The notes: generated from the letters alone by a model not told the origin. A stretch of DNA of 64,000 nt from Parvularcula sp964219355 (GCA_964219355.1 CAXPOZ010000004.1:1-64000), one strand, 5' to 3'. Counted from the first letter of the stretch, positions 1 through 8,636 are shown. A program made the numbers and translations.

Positions 1-131
1 TTCCGTACCTTAGGGTAGGTTCCCACGTGTTACGCACCCGTCTGCCACTAACTCCGAAGAGTTCGTTCGACTTGCATGTGTTAAGCCTGCCGCCAGCGTT
101 CGTCCTGAGCCAGGATCAAACTCTCAAATTG
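1..131 (-). rRNA. 16S ribosomal RNA, 5' end (partial)
   Basis: The reverse complement of positions 105-124 is the universal 16S start, AGAGTTTGATCCTGGCTCAG. The gene reads leftward and leaves the window at position 1, so only about the first 130 nt are present. The mature 5' end is placed near 131 because alphaproteobacterial 16S usually begins a few bases before TTGAGAGTTTGATC; the exact base is uncertain. The rest of the rRNA operon lies outside the window. Confidence 0.96.
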
Positions 132-300
132 AGGTTTGATGCTCGACCCAATTACTGACATTACGTTCGCAAAATCAAAACCTCGTAAAGTACGAGGTAT
201 ATGATTTCGTCACTAAGAAACGTCAGCAAGTCGAGCTCAAAGGTTGAACCTTTAAAGGTTCCGCCAGGGCCGAGCCGCCCACGTTTCTCTTCCTCAAACC

Positions 301-316
301 AAATTTTCAAAGAGCC
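301..316 (-). promoter_or_regulatory. boxA-like rRNA antitermination element
   Basis: The minus strand here reads GGCTCTTTGAAAATTT, close to the alphaproteobacterial boxA consensus (GCTCTTTGA) found in rRNA leaders. It lies about 170 nt upstream of the 16S 5' end, where NusB/NusE antitermination sites normally occur. The call rests on sequence resemblance and position. Confidence 0.6.
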
Positions 317-438
317 GCCAGAAGAGCGAAGCGCCGCCTCTAACGATTGGCCAACCTGCGGTCAACCACTTTTTTTGGCCCGGTTTCCAAAAAGCTCCGT
401 ATAGAGCCGATCAGACCTGAACCAGACAAGAGCGCGAG

Positions 439-467
439 CCACTAAAGAAGCAATCCGTCTCTGTCAA
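439..467 (-). promoter_or_regulatory. candidate rRNA promoter (proximal)
   Basis: On the minus strand a perfect -35 hexamer TTGACA (462-467) is followed after 17 nt by TAGTGG (439-444), a weak -10. It lies upstream of the boxA-like element and reads toward 16S. Near-consensus -35 boxes with poor -10 boxes are common in strongly controlled alphaproteobacterial promoters. Confidence 0.4.
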
Positions 468-553
468 ACCCGACTTTTCCACCGGAACTTTATTAATCAG
501 TGTTACCACTAATTCTTAACAAAGTCCGGCGAGGAGCCGCCGAGGGAGCGCGG

Positions 554-581
554 AGATAACGACCTCCAAGACCCCGGTCAA
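554..581 (-). promoter_or_regulatory. candidate rRNA promoter (distal)
   Basis: The minus strand shows TTGACC (576-581), a 16-nt spacer and TTATCT (554-559). It reads toward 16S and would be a tandem upstream promoter, as is usual for rRNA operons. Weaker than the proximal candidate. Confidence 0.3.
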
Positions 582-867
582 CACAAAAATGCCTGCCCTC
601 GTTTCCATCCATCCGCCCGCTAGTTTGGGCTGATTTCAGTCAACGAGGCCTGCCTTCCGGAAACTCACCGGCTGGACAACGACGCCTTCGTGCTGAGGAA
701 GCCGTAGATACTCATCGGGTTCGGGTGGCGCAAGCAAAAAAATGGGGTCGAATGCATTTTCTGCGCTGACATGGGCCTGAATCACCATACTGTCAGAATT
801 CGCGCCCGATTTGGCCGAAACGGCCAGCTAGAATGTGATTCTCAGGCGCTTTCTTGCACCCTGCCCT

Positions 868-1524
868 TTAGTCCCCCAGGCCATCCGGCCCGATCCGGTA
901 ATGCCCGGTCATCGGCCAGGCAAAGAGCACGTCCTCTGCCATGACGCCCGCACCGATATTATGGACGATCAATGGTCGGCCTGACGGCGCCTTTTCAGCC
1001 GAGACAATTCCAATATGAGGCAACCAGCCGCCGCTTGCCCCGCGCAGGTTCCAGGCAACGATATCGCCGGGCTCAAAGTCACCCGCTTCACGGCTCTGGG
1101 GCCGCTTGACCCCTGCCCTCGTGAAATAGCGCTCAAGATTAGGCACCCGGCGGTGATCGATATTGGGGTCCGGCCGGCTCAGACCCCAATGGTCAGGATA
1201 GGCCGAGAAATCCGACCTCATATCTTCATGAACAAGCTTCTGGAGGTCGATGTCAACTTTCCTCAGGGAGCGGATGATTACATCCGCACAGACACCCTGA
1301 TCGGCCGGCACATCTCCCCCCGGATAATCGATCCGGACATAGGAAGGATCATAGCGGATACTGAGTGCGGTGCGTGCCAGTGCCGCCTCCGCAATCCTGT
1401 CGCCAAACTCGGAATTTGCACTTATGGCTGCTGTCGGCAGGATAAGGCCGACAGAAACCAGTATCATCCGTATCAGGAATTTATCCATACGCCCTTTTAC
1501 AGAAAATAACTTGGTGCGCCGCAT
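868..1524 (-). CDS. DUF1287 secreted protein (NlpC/P60-like fold)
   Basis: A 218-residue protein of the DUF1287 (YijF) family, distantly related to NlpC/P60 cysteine peptidases. A hydrophobic signal segment lies at about residues 18-35. The presumed catalytic Cys is in GVCADVIIRSLR near residue 78, and conserved His residues follow in PHIGIV and VHNIG. The first ATG directly abuts the TGA of the upstream CBS gene (TGA-ATG), suggesting translational coupling. A second ATG at 1488 has an AAAGGG upstream and gives a more typical signal peptide, so it may be the true start. The substrate is unknown; a cell-wall peptide is plausible for the fold. Confidence 0.85.
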   Translation of the reverse strand: MRRTKLFSVKGRMDKFLIRMILVSVGLILPTAAISANSEFGDRIAEAALARTALSIRYDPSYVRIDYPGGDVPADQGVCADVIIRSLRKVDIDLQKLVHEDMRSDFSAYPDHWGLSRPDPNIDHRRVPNLERYFTRAGVKRPQSREAGDFEPGDIVAWNLRGASGGWLPHIGIVSAEKAPSGRPLIVHNIGAGVMAEDVLFAWPMTGHYRIGPDGLGD

Positions 1525-1956
1525 TCAGCCTGTTGAAATATAGCTCTTGAGAGCCTCAGCCTCTCCAACCGCTTCCTTGATCCGGTGTTTGACGACATCT
1601 CCGATCGAAAGCAGCCCCACCAGACGTCCCCCATCAACTATCGGCATGTGGCGGACGCGACGCTCCGTCATCTGATCAAGAAGCTCGTCAATTGTCGCAT
1701 CAGGTCCGCAGGTAATCACTTTCTGGGTCATGACTTCAGAGACCTTGGTCTCTCGATGGCCCGTCGGCGCACCATTGAGTACGCGCACAACGTCTCGCTC
1801 GGACAGGATACCGTCGATCGCCCCGCCTCCAGCAGAGACAAGGACGGCCCCGATATTCTTTTCCGCAAGAAGAGAGATCGCCTCGCCCAGCGTTGCGTCG
1901 GGCGAAATGGTGATCACATCATGGCCTTTACCCTGGAGAACATCTTTTGCCCGCAT
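1525..1956 (-). CDS. tandem CBS-domain protein
   Basis: A 143-residue stand-alone protein made of two CBS domains (about residues 5-60 and 75-130), a module that binds adenine nucleotides and usually senses energy state. The motifs VLSERDVVR and GLLSIGDVVKHR mark the two domain ends. The ATG at 1956 is preferred over one five codons upstream because GGAGGAG sits 5 nt before it. It lies between the rhomboid gene and the DUF1287 gene on the same strand, probably in one transcript. The regulated target is not evident. Confidence 0.88.
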   Translation of the reverse strand: MRAKDVLQGKGHDVITISPDATLGEAISLLAEKNIGAVLVSAGGGAIDGILSERDVVRVLNGAPTGHRETKVSEVMTQKVITCGPDATIDELLDQMTERRVRHMPIVDGGRLVGLLSIGDVVKHRIKEAVGEAEALKSYISTG

Positions 1957-1976
1957 GGCAACTCCTCCCATTTTCA

Positions 1977-1996
1977 GCCCGGAGCCTTCTCCGGGC
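1977..1996 (-). other. GC-rich hairpin between rhomboid and CBS genes
   Basis: An 8-bp perfect stem (GCCCGGAG / CTCCGGGC) with a 4-nt loop lies in the 89-nt gap between the rhomboid stop and the CBS start. No T-tract follows on either strand, so a processing or attenuation element is more likely than a simple terminator. Confidence 0.5.
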
Positions 1997-2045
1997 CCCA
2001 GGAGTGGAGTTTGACCCGTTTCTGCGCGCCCATCAATGGCTTGGG

Positions 2046-2819
2046 TCAGCCAAGGTAACCAGAACGTGCCTTCCGAATCGCCACGTCAAAAAGCGGGAAG
2101 AGAAGGAGCCCGGTGAAATATCCGCCCAGATGGGCTTCCCAGGCAATATTATAGCCGCCCGCCCCCAGCCCGATGGCGGTAGCAAGGTTCATCAGAACGA
2201 ATGCAAGCGTCACGACAATGATCGGCCGCGAGAAGATGGGCGCGAGTCTCGTGGGATCACGCTGCAGCTCGCGTGTCGGCACAACGAATCGCATGGCCGC
2301 CCCCATCATGCCGGAGATCGCGCCTGACGCGCCGATCACTGGATAAGGCGAGTCAGGCTGCACGAGATAATAGGCCAACACCCCACCCAGACCGCAGATC
2401 AGATAAAAGGTCAGGAAAAGCCCTGTGCGGAACGCCCTTTCACTCGGCGGCCCCCAATCCGTTCCCATCCGACGCGCCACACCGGTGCCGAACACAATCA
2501 GCCACATCATGTTGAAGACAATGTGGATGATGTCGGCATGCAGAAAGATATGCCCGAAGATCGGCAGGGCGAGCCCGAAGGGATCAGCGCCTGACTTCAT
2601 TCCTGCGGTAAAAAGGGCCGGAAAGAATGCCAGCTGATCGAGAATAGGCATGATCCACCCAGCCGGCAGGAAGTTTTGCGCGAGGAAAATCAGCGAATTC
2701 ATGAGAACAAGCGCTGTGATCACCCCGGGAGCGGAAATGATCGGCTCGCGGGCTGGCGGACGCCCAAGCTGTGATTCGCGGCCAGTAGTTTGGCCATGCC
2801 AGCGGATCTGATCGTTCAT
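2046..2819 (-). CDS. rhomboid family intramembrane serine protease
   Basis: A polytopic membrane protein of about 257 residues with the rhomboid signature: HxxxN in the second core helix (HIVFNMMW), the catalytic serine in GASGAISG, and the catalytic histidine in EAHLGGYFTG. Such proteases cleave single-pass membrane proteins within the lipid bilayer. Six or more hydrophobic segments are visible. The ATG at 2819 is chosen; a GTG three codons upstream (2828) is an alternative and neither has a strong ribosome-binding site. Divergent from the PilZ gene. Substrates cannot be predicted. Confidence 0.9.
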   Translation of the reverse strand: MNDQIRWHGQTTGRESQLGRPPAREPIISAPGVITALVLMNSLIFLAQNFLPAGWIMPILDQLAFFPALFTAGMKSGADPFGLALPIFGHIFLHADIIHIVFNMMWLIVFGTGVARRMGTDWGPPSERAFRTGLFLTFYLICGLGGVLAYYLVQPDSPYPVIGASGAISGMMGAAMRFVVPTRELQRDPTRLAPIFSRPIIVVTLAFVLMNLATAIGLGAGGYNIAWEAHLGGYFTGLLLFPLFDVAIRKARSGYLG

Positions 2820-2948
2820 CTGTCTCACTTAGGGACAGCTCTGCCCCTTGCGAAGCCGCATCCCCGGTTCATTTGCCCCGACGATAGGAATTTTTTCACA
2901 GCCATACGCTACCACAACTTTCGAATGGGCGCTTGGAGAGGCGACACG

Positions 2949-3572
2949 ATGACCGAAAACGGGAAAATTGGCGCGGTTGCACAGGCGCCCCAAACCCGCG
3001 AGCAACGCCGGCATGTCCGGCGTGAGGTACCGCTTGATGCCCAGTTTGTCCTGCCGGACGGCACTGAGGTTCAGGGCGAGATCGAGAATATCTCCGCTGG
3101 TGGCGCCCTCATCAAAGCCAAAGCGAATATCAAAGTCGGTGACCGGCTGATCGTGCGGATCCGCCAGATCGGTCATTTCCCGGCTGTCGTGGCGCGCCGC
3201 GCTGATAATGATGTCGCTGTTGAGTTCAAGATTCGCCGCGAACGCGCGGCCCGAATCGCGGACAAGCTGATCTGCCTCGTCAATGGCACGGAAAAAGATG
3301 CTGAGGATCGGGTCGAGCTGCGCGCAGCCGGCCAGTTCATCTCACACCTCCATTTTAAAGATGGCCGCTCAATGCAGTGCGAGGTCATCGATTTCTCGAC
3401 ATCGGGAGCCGCGGTGGCCGTCTCCCCGATGCCGGCTGTCGGGACGGAACTGCGTCTCGGCAAAACTCCCGCTCGAGTCGTGCGCGCGGATGACGGGGTC
3501 GTTGGCCTCTCTTTTGCACGTATAGAAGAGAACACGAACGCAGAGGACACGAATGGCGCTCGCCCCGAGTAA
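2949..3572 (+). CDS. protein with two PilZ-type domains
   Basis: A 207-residue cytoplasmic protein. The first PilZ domain has the c-di-GMP binding pattern: RRHVRR near residue 20 followed by NISAGGA about 30 residues on. The second half repeats the fold with DFSTSGAA but lacks a clear RxxxR, so it may be a degenerate, non-binding PilZ domain. The start at 2949 is set by GGAGAGG 8 nt upstream. Its last 20 nt overlap the following GYF_2 gene, so the two are probably co-translated. A c-di-GMP effector role is inferred from the family. Confidence 0.85.
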   Translation: MTENGKIGAVAQAPQTREQRRHVRREVPLDAQFVLPDGTEVQGEIENISAGGALIKAKANIKVGDRLIVRIRQIGHFPAVVARRADNDVAVEFKIRRERAARIADKLICLVNGTEKDAEDRVELRAAGQFISHLHFKDGRSMQCEVIDFSTSGAAVAVSPMPAVGTELRLGKTPARVVRADDGVVGLSFARIEENTNAEDTNGARPE

Positions 3573-4095
3573 CTGGTGCATCAAAGTCGCTGAGAAGATT
3601 TACGGGCCGTATTCTGATCAGCAAATGGAAGCCTTCGCACAGGAAGGGCGGTTGTCGCCGCGTTCCAGCGTGTCGCCGGCTGGGGCTCAGACATGGCGTG
3701 AAGCTCATCAATATGAGGTGCTCGCCAGACTGTTCGACGGACAGCCCAAACAGGCACGCGCCTTTGGCAAGGCTGGCAATGATGACCAGCAAGGCACGCC
3801 TGAAGGCTCACCTGCCATGATGCTCCTCGTCTTTGATACCGTGGCCAGCACAGCAGGCCGGATCGAGAATCAGATTCGCGCGCTTGGAGATGCCTTCCGT
3901 CTGACAAGTAATGTCTGGTGCGTGACGACCGGCCAGTCGGCCGTCGGCGTCAAGAATGCCCTCGTGCCGCATATGTCGAGCCGGGAATTCGTCTTTGTCG
4001 TCGATACCCATCGCGGCAAGACGACATGGCACAACATGACGCCGTCACTGCATTCGCACCTGACCCGCGCTTACGTGAAATCCTCCGCCGCCTAA
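3553..4095 (+). CDS. GYF_2 domain protein with possible Cas2/SinR-like C-terminal half
   Basis: A 180-residue protein. Residues 5-60 match the GYF_2 (DUF4339) domain, with the typical W...YGPYSDQQM, GRLSPRSSV and W positions. GYF_2 domains usually bind proline-rich or membrane partners. After a linker, residues 90-180 form a separate domain starting MMLLVFDTV, with helix, WCVTT strand, helix and FVFVVDTHRG strand. This order resembles the ferredoxin-like fold of SinR/Cas2 proteins, which is inference only. The ATG lies inside the PilZ gene end, with AGAGG upstream. Function unknown. Confidence 0.75.
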   Translation: MALAPSNWCIKVAEKIYGPYSDQQMEAFAQEGRLSPRSSVSPAGAQTWREAHQYEVLARLFDGQPKQARAFGKAGNDDQQGTPEGSPAMMLLVFDTVASTAGRIENQIRALGDAFRLTSNVWCVTTGQSAVGVKNALVPHMSSREFVFVVDTHRGKTTWHNMTPSLHSHLTRAYVKSSAA

Positions 4096-4137
4096 GGTGA
4101 GTTGGCGGGGCTGACCGCCCCATGGTAACCGGGCCTC

Positions 4138-4848
4138 ATGCCAAGTGATTCTGCGCGCACCGCTCCGGCGGTCAATGACGCCACTCCCCATATCTTGGTC
4201 GTCGATGATGATGACGGCATCCGCACCCTGCTCGCGCGCTATCTGCGCGAGAACGGCTTTCTCGCCTCAACGGCGGAGAATGCAGCCGCCGCCGACAAGG
4301 TCATGGAGGGGCTAATCTTTGATGCCCTCGTCGTTGATGTGATGATGCCCGGCGAGAACGGGCTCGACATGACGCGCCGCCTGCGTCGCCGGTCGAACAT
4401 TCCGATCCTTGTGCTGACGGCAAGGGGCCAGCCCGAAGACCGTATCGAAGGGCTAGAAGCCGGGGCCGATGATTATCTCCCCAAACCATTCGAGCCTCGC
4501 GAGCTTGTCTTGCGCCTCGAGCGGCTCCTGCAGCGCCGTGAACACACGACGCGCGACGAGGCGTTGAGCTTTGGCGCAAATGTATTCCACCCCCGGCGCG
4601 GCGAGCTCAAACGAAACGGTGAGACGGTGAAACTCACTGGCGCCGAACTCTCCCTCCTCCGCACATTGTCAGCCAAACCCGGCGCGCCATTTGACCGGGC
4701 GACACTGGCAGAAGAGACCGGCAGCGGCTTTGACCGCTCAATCGACGTGCAGGTCACAAGACTGCGCCGCAAGATCGAGGATGATCCGCGTACCCCCATC
4801 TACCTGCAGACCGTCCGCGGGGTCGGTTACATGCTGGTTGTCGACTAG
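4138..4848 (+). CDS. OmpR-family response regulator
   Basis: A 236-residue response regulator. The receiver domain (about residues 18-130) has the acidic pair in VVDDDD, the phosphoacceptor Asp67 in VVDVMMPG, and the switch Lys in LPKPFEP. The C-terminal 100 residues form an OmpR/PhoB winged helix (ending VRGVGYMLV). It is followed after 9 nt by its sensor kinase, and they form one two-component operon. The receiver and the kinase order resemble the alphaproteobacterial OmpR/EnvZ group; the stimulus is not evident from sequence. Confidence 0.93.
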   Translation: MPSDSARTAPAVNDATPHILVVDDDDGIRTLLARYLRENGFLASTAENAAAADKVMEGLIFDALVVDVMMPGENGLDMTRRLRRRSNIPILVLTARGQPEDRIEGLEAGADDYLPKPFEPRELVLRLERLLQRREHTTRDEALSFGANVFHPRRGELKRNGETVKLTGAELSLLRTLSAKPGAPFDRATLAEETGSGFDRSIDVQVTRLRRKIEDDPRTPIYLQTVRGVGYMLVVD

Positions 4849-4857
4849 CGGCTGGCC

Positions 4858-6177
4858 ATGCTCAAGCGCTTCGCCCCCAAAAGCCTTTTTGGCCGCACGA
4901 TCCTGATCGTCGTTCTGCCTATCTTCCTGATGCAGTCGATCGTCACATGGGTCTTCTTTAACCGGCACTGGGAAGAAGTGACTGCAACGCTTGCCAAGTC
5001 GACGGCCAGCGATGTCGGCTTCCTGACAGAGCAATGGCTGGAAAGAGGCTCACAGGACGAACAGGTCTCGCTCCTGACAAAGGCGCGTGAAGATCTTGAG
5101 ATCACCATGACCTATGTGCCCACCGCATCGATCCCGGAGGAAGACCAACGCTCCTTTTTCAACGCGCTCAACCGGGTGCTTGACCGTGAGCTCGACTGGT
5201 CGCTGGATCGTCCGTACTGGTATAATACGACCGGCTTCGACAATGAGGTCGAAATCCGCGTCCAGCTCGATGACGGCTATTTGCGCTATCGGGTCGACCG
5301 CTCGCGCGTCGTTGCCCGAAACGGGCATTTCTTCGTCATGTGGCTGATCGGCGCAACCGGGCTTTTGGGCTATATCGCCCTTATCTTCCTGCGAAATCAG
5401 GTCCGCTCGATCACAAGGCTTGCGGCGGCGGCGGACGCATTTGGGCGCGGTGAAGATGTCTCGGATTTCAAGCCGTCGGGCGCGCGCGAAGTTCGTCAGG
5501 CAGGCCATGCCTTCATTGCCATGCGGGCACGGATCAAACGCTTTCTTGAACAGCGCACCGAAATGCTTGCCGGGGTCAGTCATGATCTCAAAACCCCCCT
5601 CACCCGGCTGAAACTCCATCTTGCCCTCGACCCCGACATGCCGGGTGCGGACAAGATGAAATCGGACTTAGGCGAAATGGAACGCCTGCTCGAAGACTAT
5701 CTGACCTTTGCCCGCGGTGAGGCAGAGGATCTTCGCGAGAAAGTCGACCTCGAAGAACTGGCCGATGAACTGGGACAGAATGCAGCCCGTCTGGGACGTA
5801 CCCTGAAGGCTGAAGTCGAGCCCGGTCTCAGCCTGATCGCGCAGAAGAGCCAGCTGAGCCGCGCGGTCTCGAACCTCGTCACCAATGGCTTTAAATTCGC
5901 TGATGAAGTGCACTTCACGGCTGCCCGCAAGGGCGAGACGATTGAGATCGCTGTCGATGATGATGGTCCGGGCATTCCCGAGGAAGAACGCGACGCGGCG
6001 GTCAAAGCCTTTAGCCGCCTCGACATCGCCCGCAATTCTAATATTTCAGGCTCTGGCCTTGGCCTTGCCATTGTGCGGGACATTGCCCGCGCCCACGGCG
6101 GCGCCTTACGGCTGGAGTCATCCGACCTAGGCGGATTGCGGGCAGTGATCGCCCTGCCCGCCCCAACAAAGTCCTGA
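4858..6177 (+). CDS. EnvZ-like sensor histidine kinase
   Basis: A 439-residue inner-membrane kinase. Transmembrane helices are at about residues 15-38 and 158-180, flanking a periplasmic loop of about 120 residues. HAMP follows, then the H-box LAGVSHDLKTPL with His242, an N box LVTNGFKF, a G1 box DDDGPGIP and a G2 box SGSGLGL. All catalytic elements are intact. It lies 9 nt after the response regulator and its gene ends 11 nt from the convergent bamB gene. Osmotic or envelope stress sensing is a family-based guess. Confidence 0.93.
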   Translation: MLKRFAPKSLFGRTILIVVLPIFLMQSIVTWVFFNRHWEEVTATLAKSTASDVGFLTEQWLERGSQDEQVSLLTKAREDLEITMTYVPTASIPEEDQRSFFNALNRVLDRELDWSLDRPYWYNTTGFDNEVEIRVQLDDGYLRYRVDRSRVVARNGHFFVMWLIGATGLLGYIALIFLRNQVRSITRLAAAADAFGRGEDVSDFKPSGAREVRQAGHAFIAMRARIKRFLEQRTEMLAGVSHDLKTPLTRLKLHLALDPDMPGADKMKSDLGEMERLLEDYLTFARGEAEDLREKVDLEELADELGQNAARLGRTLKAEVEPGLSLIAQKSQLSRAVSNLVTNGFKFADEVHFTAARKGETIEIAVDDDGPGIPEEERDAAVKAFSRLDIARNSNISGSGLGLAIVRDIARAHGGALRLESSDLGGLRAVIALPAPTKS

Positions 6178-6188
6178 GAAGCTGAAGC

Positions 6189-7595
6189 TTAGTTCCAGGC
6201 TTCGAGCTGTCCCTCATCAGTCAGCACATAGACCGTGCCGCCCGCGATGACCGGCGGAATGATCGTCCCACCACTGAGCTTATAGGTGTTCGTCGTGTTC
6301 CCCGACTGAGGATTGACTTGAATCATCCGCCCCGAAGAAGACGTCAGGATCAGGTGACCACCCGCAAGGATCGGTCCCGACCAGCTGATCGCGCCTTTGC
6401 GCTTCTTGGCATTCTCATAGGCCGGAAGCTGCTCACGCCAGATCACCGCACCGTCATTGCGTGACAGGGCAAGAAGATCGCCTTCAACCGAAATCAGATA
6501 AATGGCATCGCCAGCGACCCAGGGCGTGTTCCGTGAGGAGACATTGACCTCCCACGCAACGCCGCCAGTCCGCGCATCAATGGCGGCAAGCTGGCCAGCA
6601 TGGCTGACGGCAAAAACGCCGCCACGGTCAATCACCGGGCTGCCGGCAATATCATTCAGTGTCGAGAGCGCATTGAGACGCGAAGAGCTTGAAATCGTCG
6701 CGGACCACAGAAGACGCCCCGTACCGTTATCAAGCGCGACAACCTCACCCGAGGAGAACGGCGCGATCACGATGTCAGCCTGAACGGCTGGTGACCCTGA
6801 TGACAGAACCCGCGCGGATTCCTCAAAGCTCTCATATTTCCAGATGGTTTTGCCCGTTGTCTGATCAAGCGCGACGATCTGGTTGTTCATCGTCACGATG
6901 TAGACTTTGCCGCCAACAGCCGTCGGTGGGTTCCGGACGGGGGCGGACAATTGGACTTCCCAGCGAACCTCGCCGGTGGTTGCATTCAGTGACGCTGCTT
7001 TGCCGAAGCCGTTGGCCATGTAGAGCCAGCCGGCATCATAGGCGACACCGCCGCCGAAGCCCATGCTGGCGGGATCAACGCGGCCGAATTGCCAGAATTT
7101 CTTGGCCTCTTCGCGCGTGTCAGGCGTCAGCACTGTCTGCCAGACACGAGAGCCGGACTGAACATCAAACGCCGTCACGCGGGCTTCCGGGTCGATCGTG
7201 AAAACCTTGTTCTCGGCAATGACCGGCGGGGTCGTCACCGGCGCGCGTTTGGCTGCGCGGCGGCTGGCATTGACCTTCCAGCTCCGGTCCAGCGTGTCGG
7301 GACCAGAGAGATGGTGCATCACATGGTCGGCCTCACCGCCCGGCTGGGTCCAGTTCGCATTGGCAAAAGCCGGCGGCACTTCGACCGAAGACAGCATGCC
7401 GATGAAACGGGGATCTGGTTGAAGCTCGTCTTCAATCGCGAGGACCGGTTTGCGGCCATCCTTGTTCTCGCCTTCCTCACCAGAGGCGACTTCGCCGTCA
7501 TTACCCCGACCGACGAAGGGGATTGAGCTGCATCCGGCAGCTGTGAGGCCAAGCAACGCTACAAGTGAGAGAAAACGGATTTTACGATCTGCCAT
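6189..7595 (-). CDS. bamB: outer-membrane assembly lipoprotein BamB
   Basis: A 468-residue lipoprotein (signal peptide with lipobox LTAAGC near residue 22) followed by an eight-bladed PQQ-type beta-propeller. Repeated blades carry motifs such as GKVYIV, ALDQTTGK and TGRLLWSA. BamB is the Bam-complex lipoprotein that helps BamA insert outer-membrane beta-barrels. The length exceeds the E. coli protein (392 residues), with an acidic N-terminal extension after the lipobox. It follows the yfgM-like gene by 81 nt on the same strand, the arrangement seen widely in proteobacteria, which supports the call. Confidence 0.92.
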   Translation of the reverse strand: MADRKIRFLSLVALLGLTAAGCSSIPFVGRGNDGEVASGEEGENKDGRKPVLAIEDELQPDPRFIGMLSSVEVPPAFANANWTQPGGEADHVMHHLSGPDTLDRSWKVNASRRAAKRAPVTTPPVIAENKVFTIDPEARVTAFDVQSGSRVWQTVLTPDTREEAKKFWQFGRVDPASMGFGGGVAYDAGWLYMANGFGKAASLNATTGEVRWEVQLSAPVRNPPTAVGGKVYIVTMNNQIVALDQTTGKTIWKYESFEESARVLSSGSPAVQADIVIAPFSSGEVVALDNGTGRLLWSATISSSSRLNALSTLNDIAGSPVIDRGGVFAVSHAGQLAAIDARTGGVAWEVNVSSRNTPWVAGDAIYLISVEGDLLALSRNDGAVIWREQLPAYENAKKRKGAISWSGPILAGGHLILTSSSGRMIQVNPQSGNTTNTYKLSGGTIIPPVIAGGTVYVLTDEGQLEAWN

Positions 7596-7676
7596 TAGAT
7601 ACTGCCCCGGCTGGTCTGGTTCCTGACGGCGGACGATAGGTGCTCCCGCCCCGCCGCGCGACTTATAGTGCGGTAA

Positions 7677-8474
7677 TCAGAGATTGTCGTCTCCGGCGGG
7701 CGTTTCTTCTTCCGCCCCCTCTTCTTCTGCCGGTGCGCTTAGCTCCTCGGACAGTCTGTCAGAGAAGGACTGGATGAATTCGGACGCTTCATCCGTCGGC
7801 AATTCCATAGAGACGCCGCGACGCGCTGCATCTGCGACCGGCGCCAGAAAGCGTGCGCGCTGGATCGTTGCCGGCGAGGTTGTTGAAGGATCAGCGGTGC
7901 TGAGCCGAGAAAGCCCCTGATATGCAGCCTCGTAATCACCGGCTGAAAAATCAGCGAGTGCGATCACTTCGTCTGCAAGTGGCATCATCGGCTCGCTCGA
8001 GACCTCACCAGCCACAGACTTGGCGCGAGCTGGATCTGTATCGACGAGGAGCTGGGCCATTTTTAGCCGCGCAAGATCGCGCATCCGTGTTGGCAGGCTG
8101 CCATCTTTGGCAACTTCATCGAGCGCCGCGATGGCGTCATCGACGTTTCCTTCGCCTGCAAGGAACGCGGCGGCTCGCAAGCGGGCAAGCCCGGCATATC
8201 CGCCTGTACTTTCCCCAGCGACGGCCAGCATCGTTTGCGGAGCTGCTGTCTGATCGTCGAGCGATGCATCCACAGCGGTCTGATAGGCTTCAGAACGTGC
8301 AGCTTCTGCCCTCGCATCCGCGCCTTTTTTGAACTGGAGCCCGGCGACAGCGGCCACGACAAGCGCGGCGGCGCCGACCAGAACCGGCCCGTTTTTCTTG
8401 AAAAAGGCGACGGTCTGATCCTGTTTCAGCTCTTCGTCGACTTCGCGGAGGAGGATATCTTCTTCGTCGGCCAT
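7677..8474 (-). CDS. YfgM-like tetratricopeptide protein
   Basis: A 265-residue protein with a cytoplasmic N-terminus, one membrane helix (about residues 29-47, PVLVGAAALVVAAVAG) and a periplasmic alpha-helical repeat domain of the TPR_21/YfgM type. YfgM is an ancillary SecYEG-associated factor that links newly exported proteins to periplasmic chaperones. The C-terminus is a strongly acidic tail (EEEGAEEETPAGD). AAGGG lies 5 nt before the ATG. It sits directly upstream of bamB, the usual order. Confidence 0.88.
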   Translation of the reverse strand: MADEEDILLREVDEELKQDQTVAFFKKNGPVLVGAAALVVAAVAGLQFKKGADARAEAARSEAYQTAVDASLDDQTAAPQTMLAVAGESTGGYAGLARLRAAAFLAGEGNVDDAIAALDEVAKDGSLPTRMRDLARLKMAQLLVDTDPARAKSVAGEVSSEPMMPLADEVIALADFSAGDYEAAYQGLSRLSTADPSTTSPATIQRARFLAPVADAARRGVSMELPTDEASEFIQSFSDRLSEELSAPAEEEGAEEETPAGDDNL

Positions 8475-8517
8475 GTTGCCCTTTTACGGTCAATCGTTCG
8501 CTACTGACGGGGCCGAA

Positions 8518-8593
8518 TGGCAGGGGCAGCAGGATTCGAACCCGCGACCCTCGGTTTTGGAGACCGATGCTCTACCAGCTGAGCTATACCCCT
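8518..8593 (-). tRNA. tRNA-Trp (CCA anticodon)
   Basis: The minus strand folds as a tRNA. The 7-bp acceptor pairs AGGGGTA with TGCCCCT, the D-arm has GCTC...GAGC, the anticodon loop reads CTCCAAA (CCA), and the T-loop is TTCGAAT. The encoded CCA end is at 8518-8520. The length is 76 nt and the arms pair well. Confidence 0.97.
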
Positions 8594-8607
8594 GGGTCAG
8601 TTCAGCC

Positions 8608-8636
8608 CCTCTAGGCGAACACATCGCCCGGATCAA
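8608..8636 (-). promoter_or_regulatory. candidate tRNA-Trp promoter
   Basis: Minus-strand TTGATC (8631-8636), a 17-nt spacer and TAGAGG (8608-8613) lie 15 nt upstream of the tRNA 5' end. Spacing and position fit a sigma-70 type promoter; the -10 is weak. Confidence 0.4.

Larger units (their letters stand above)
132..867 (-). other. rRNA operon leader and promoter region, no protein gene
   Basis: This 736-nt stretch separates 16S from the DUF1287 gene and holds no credible protein gene. Read leftward it contains candidate promoters, a boxA-like element and small hairpins. One is a perfect 7-bp stem with a 3-nt loop at 181-197 (CCTCGTA/TACGAGG). Another is a 14-nt perfect palindrome at 247-260 (AACCTTTAAAGGTT). 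A GGCCG-AAA-CGGCC hairpin at 813-825 lies 3' of the DUF1287 gene without a T-tract. A 67-codon open frame at 201-404 overlaps the leader and is considered spurious. Confidence 0.7.

Noticed and set aside
201..404. 67-codon plus-strand open frame in the rRNA leader
   Set aside because: It overlaps the boxA element, has no ribosome-binding site and has a low-complexity composition.
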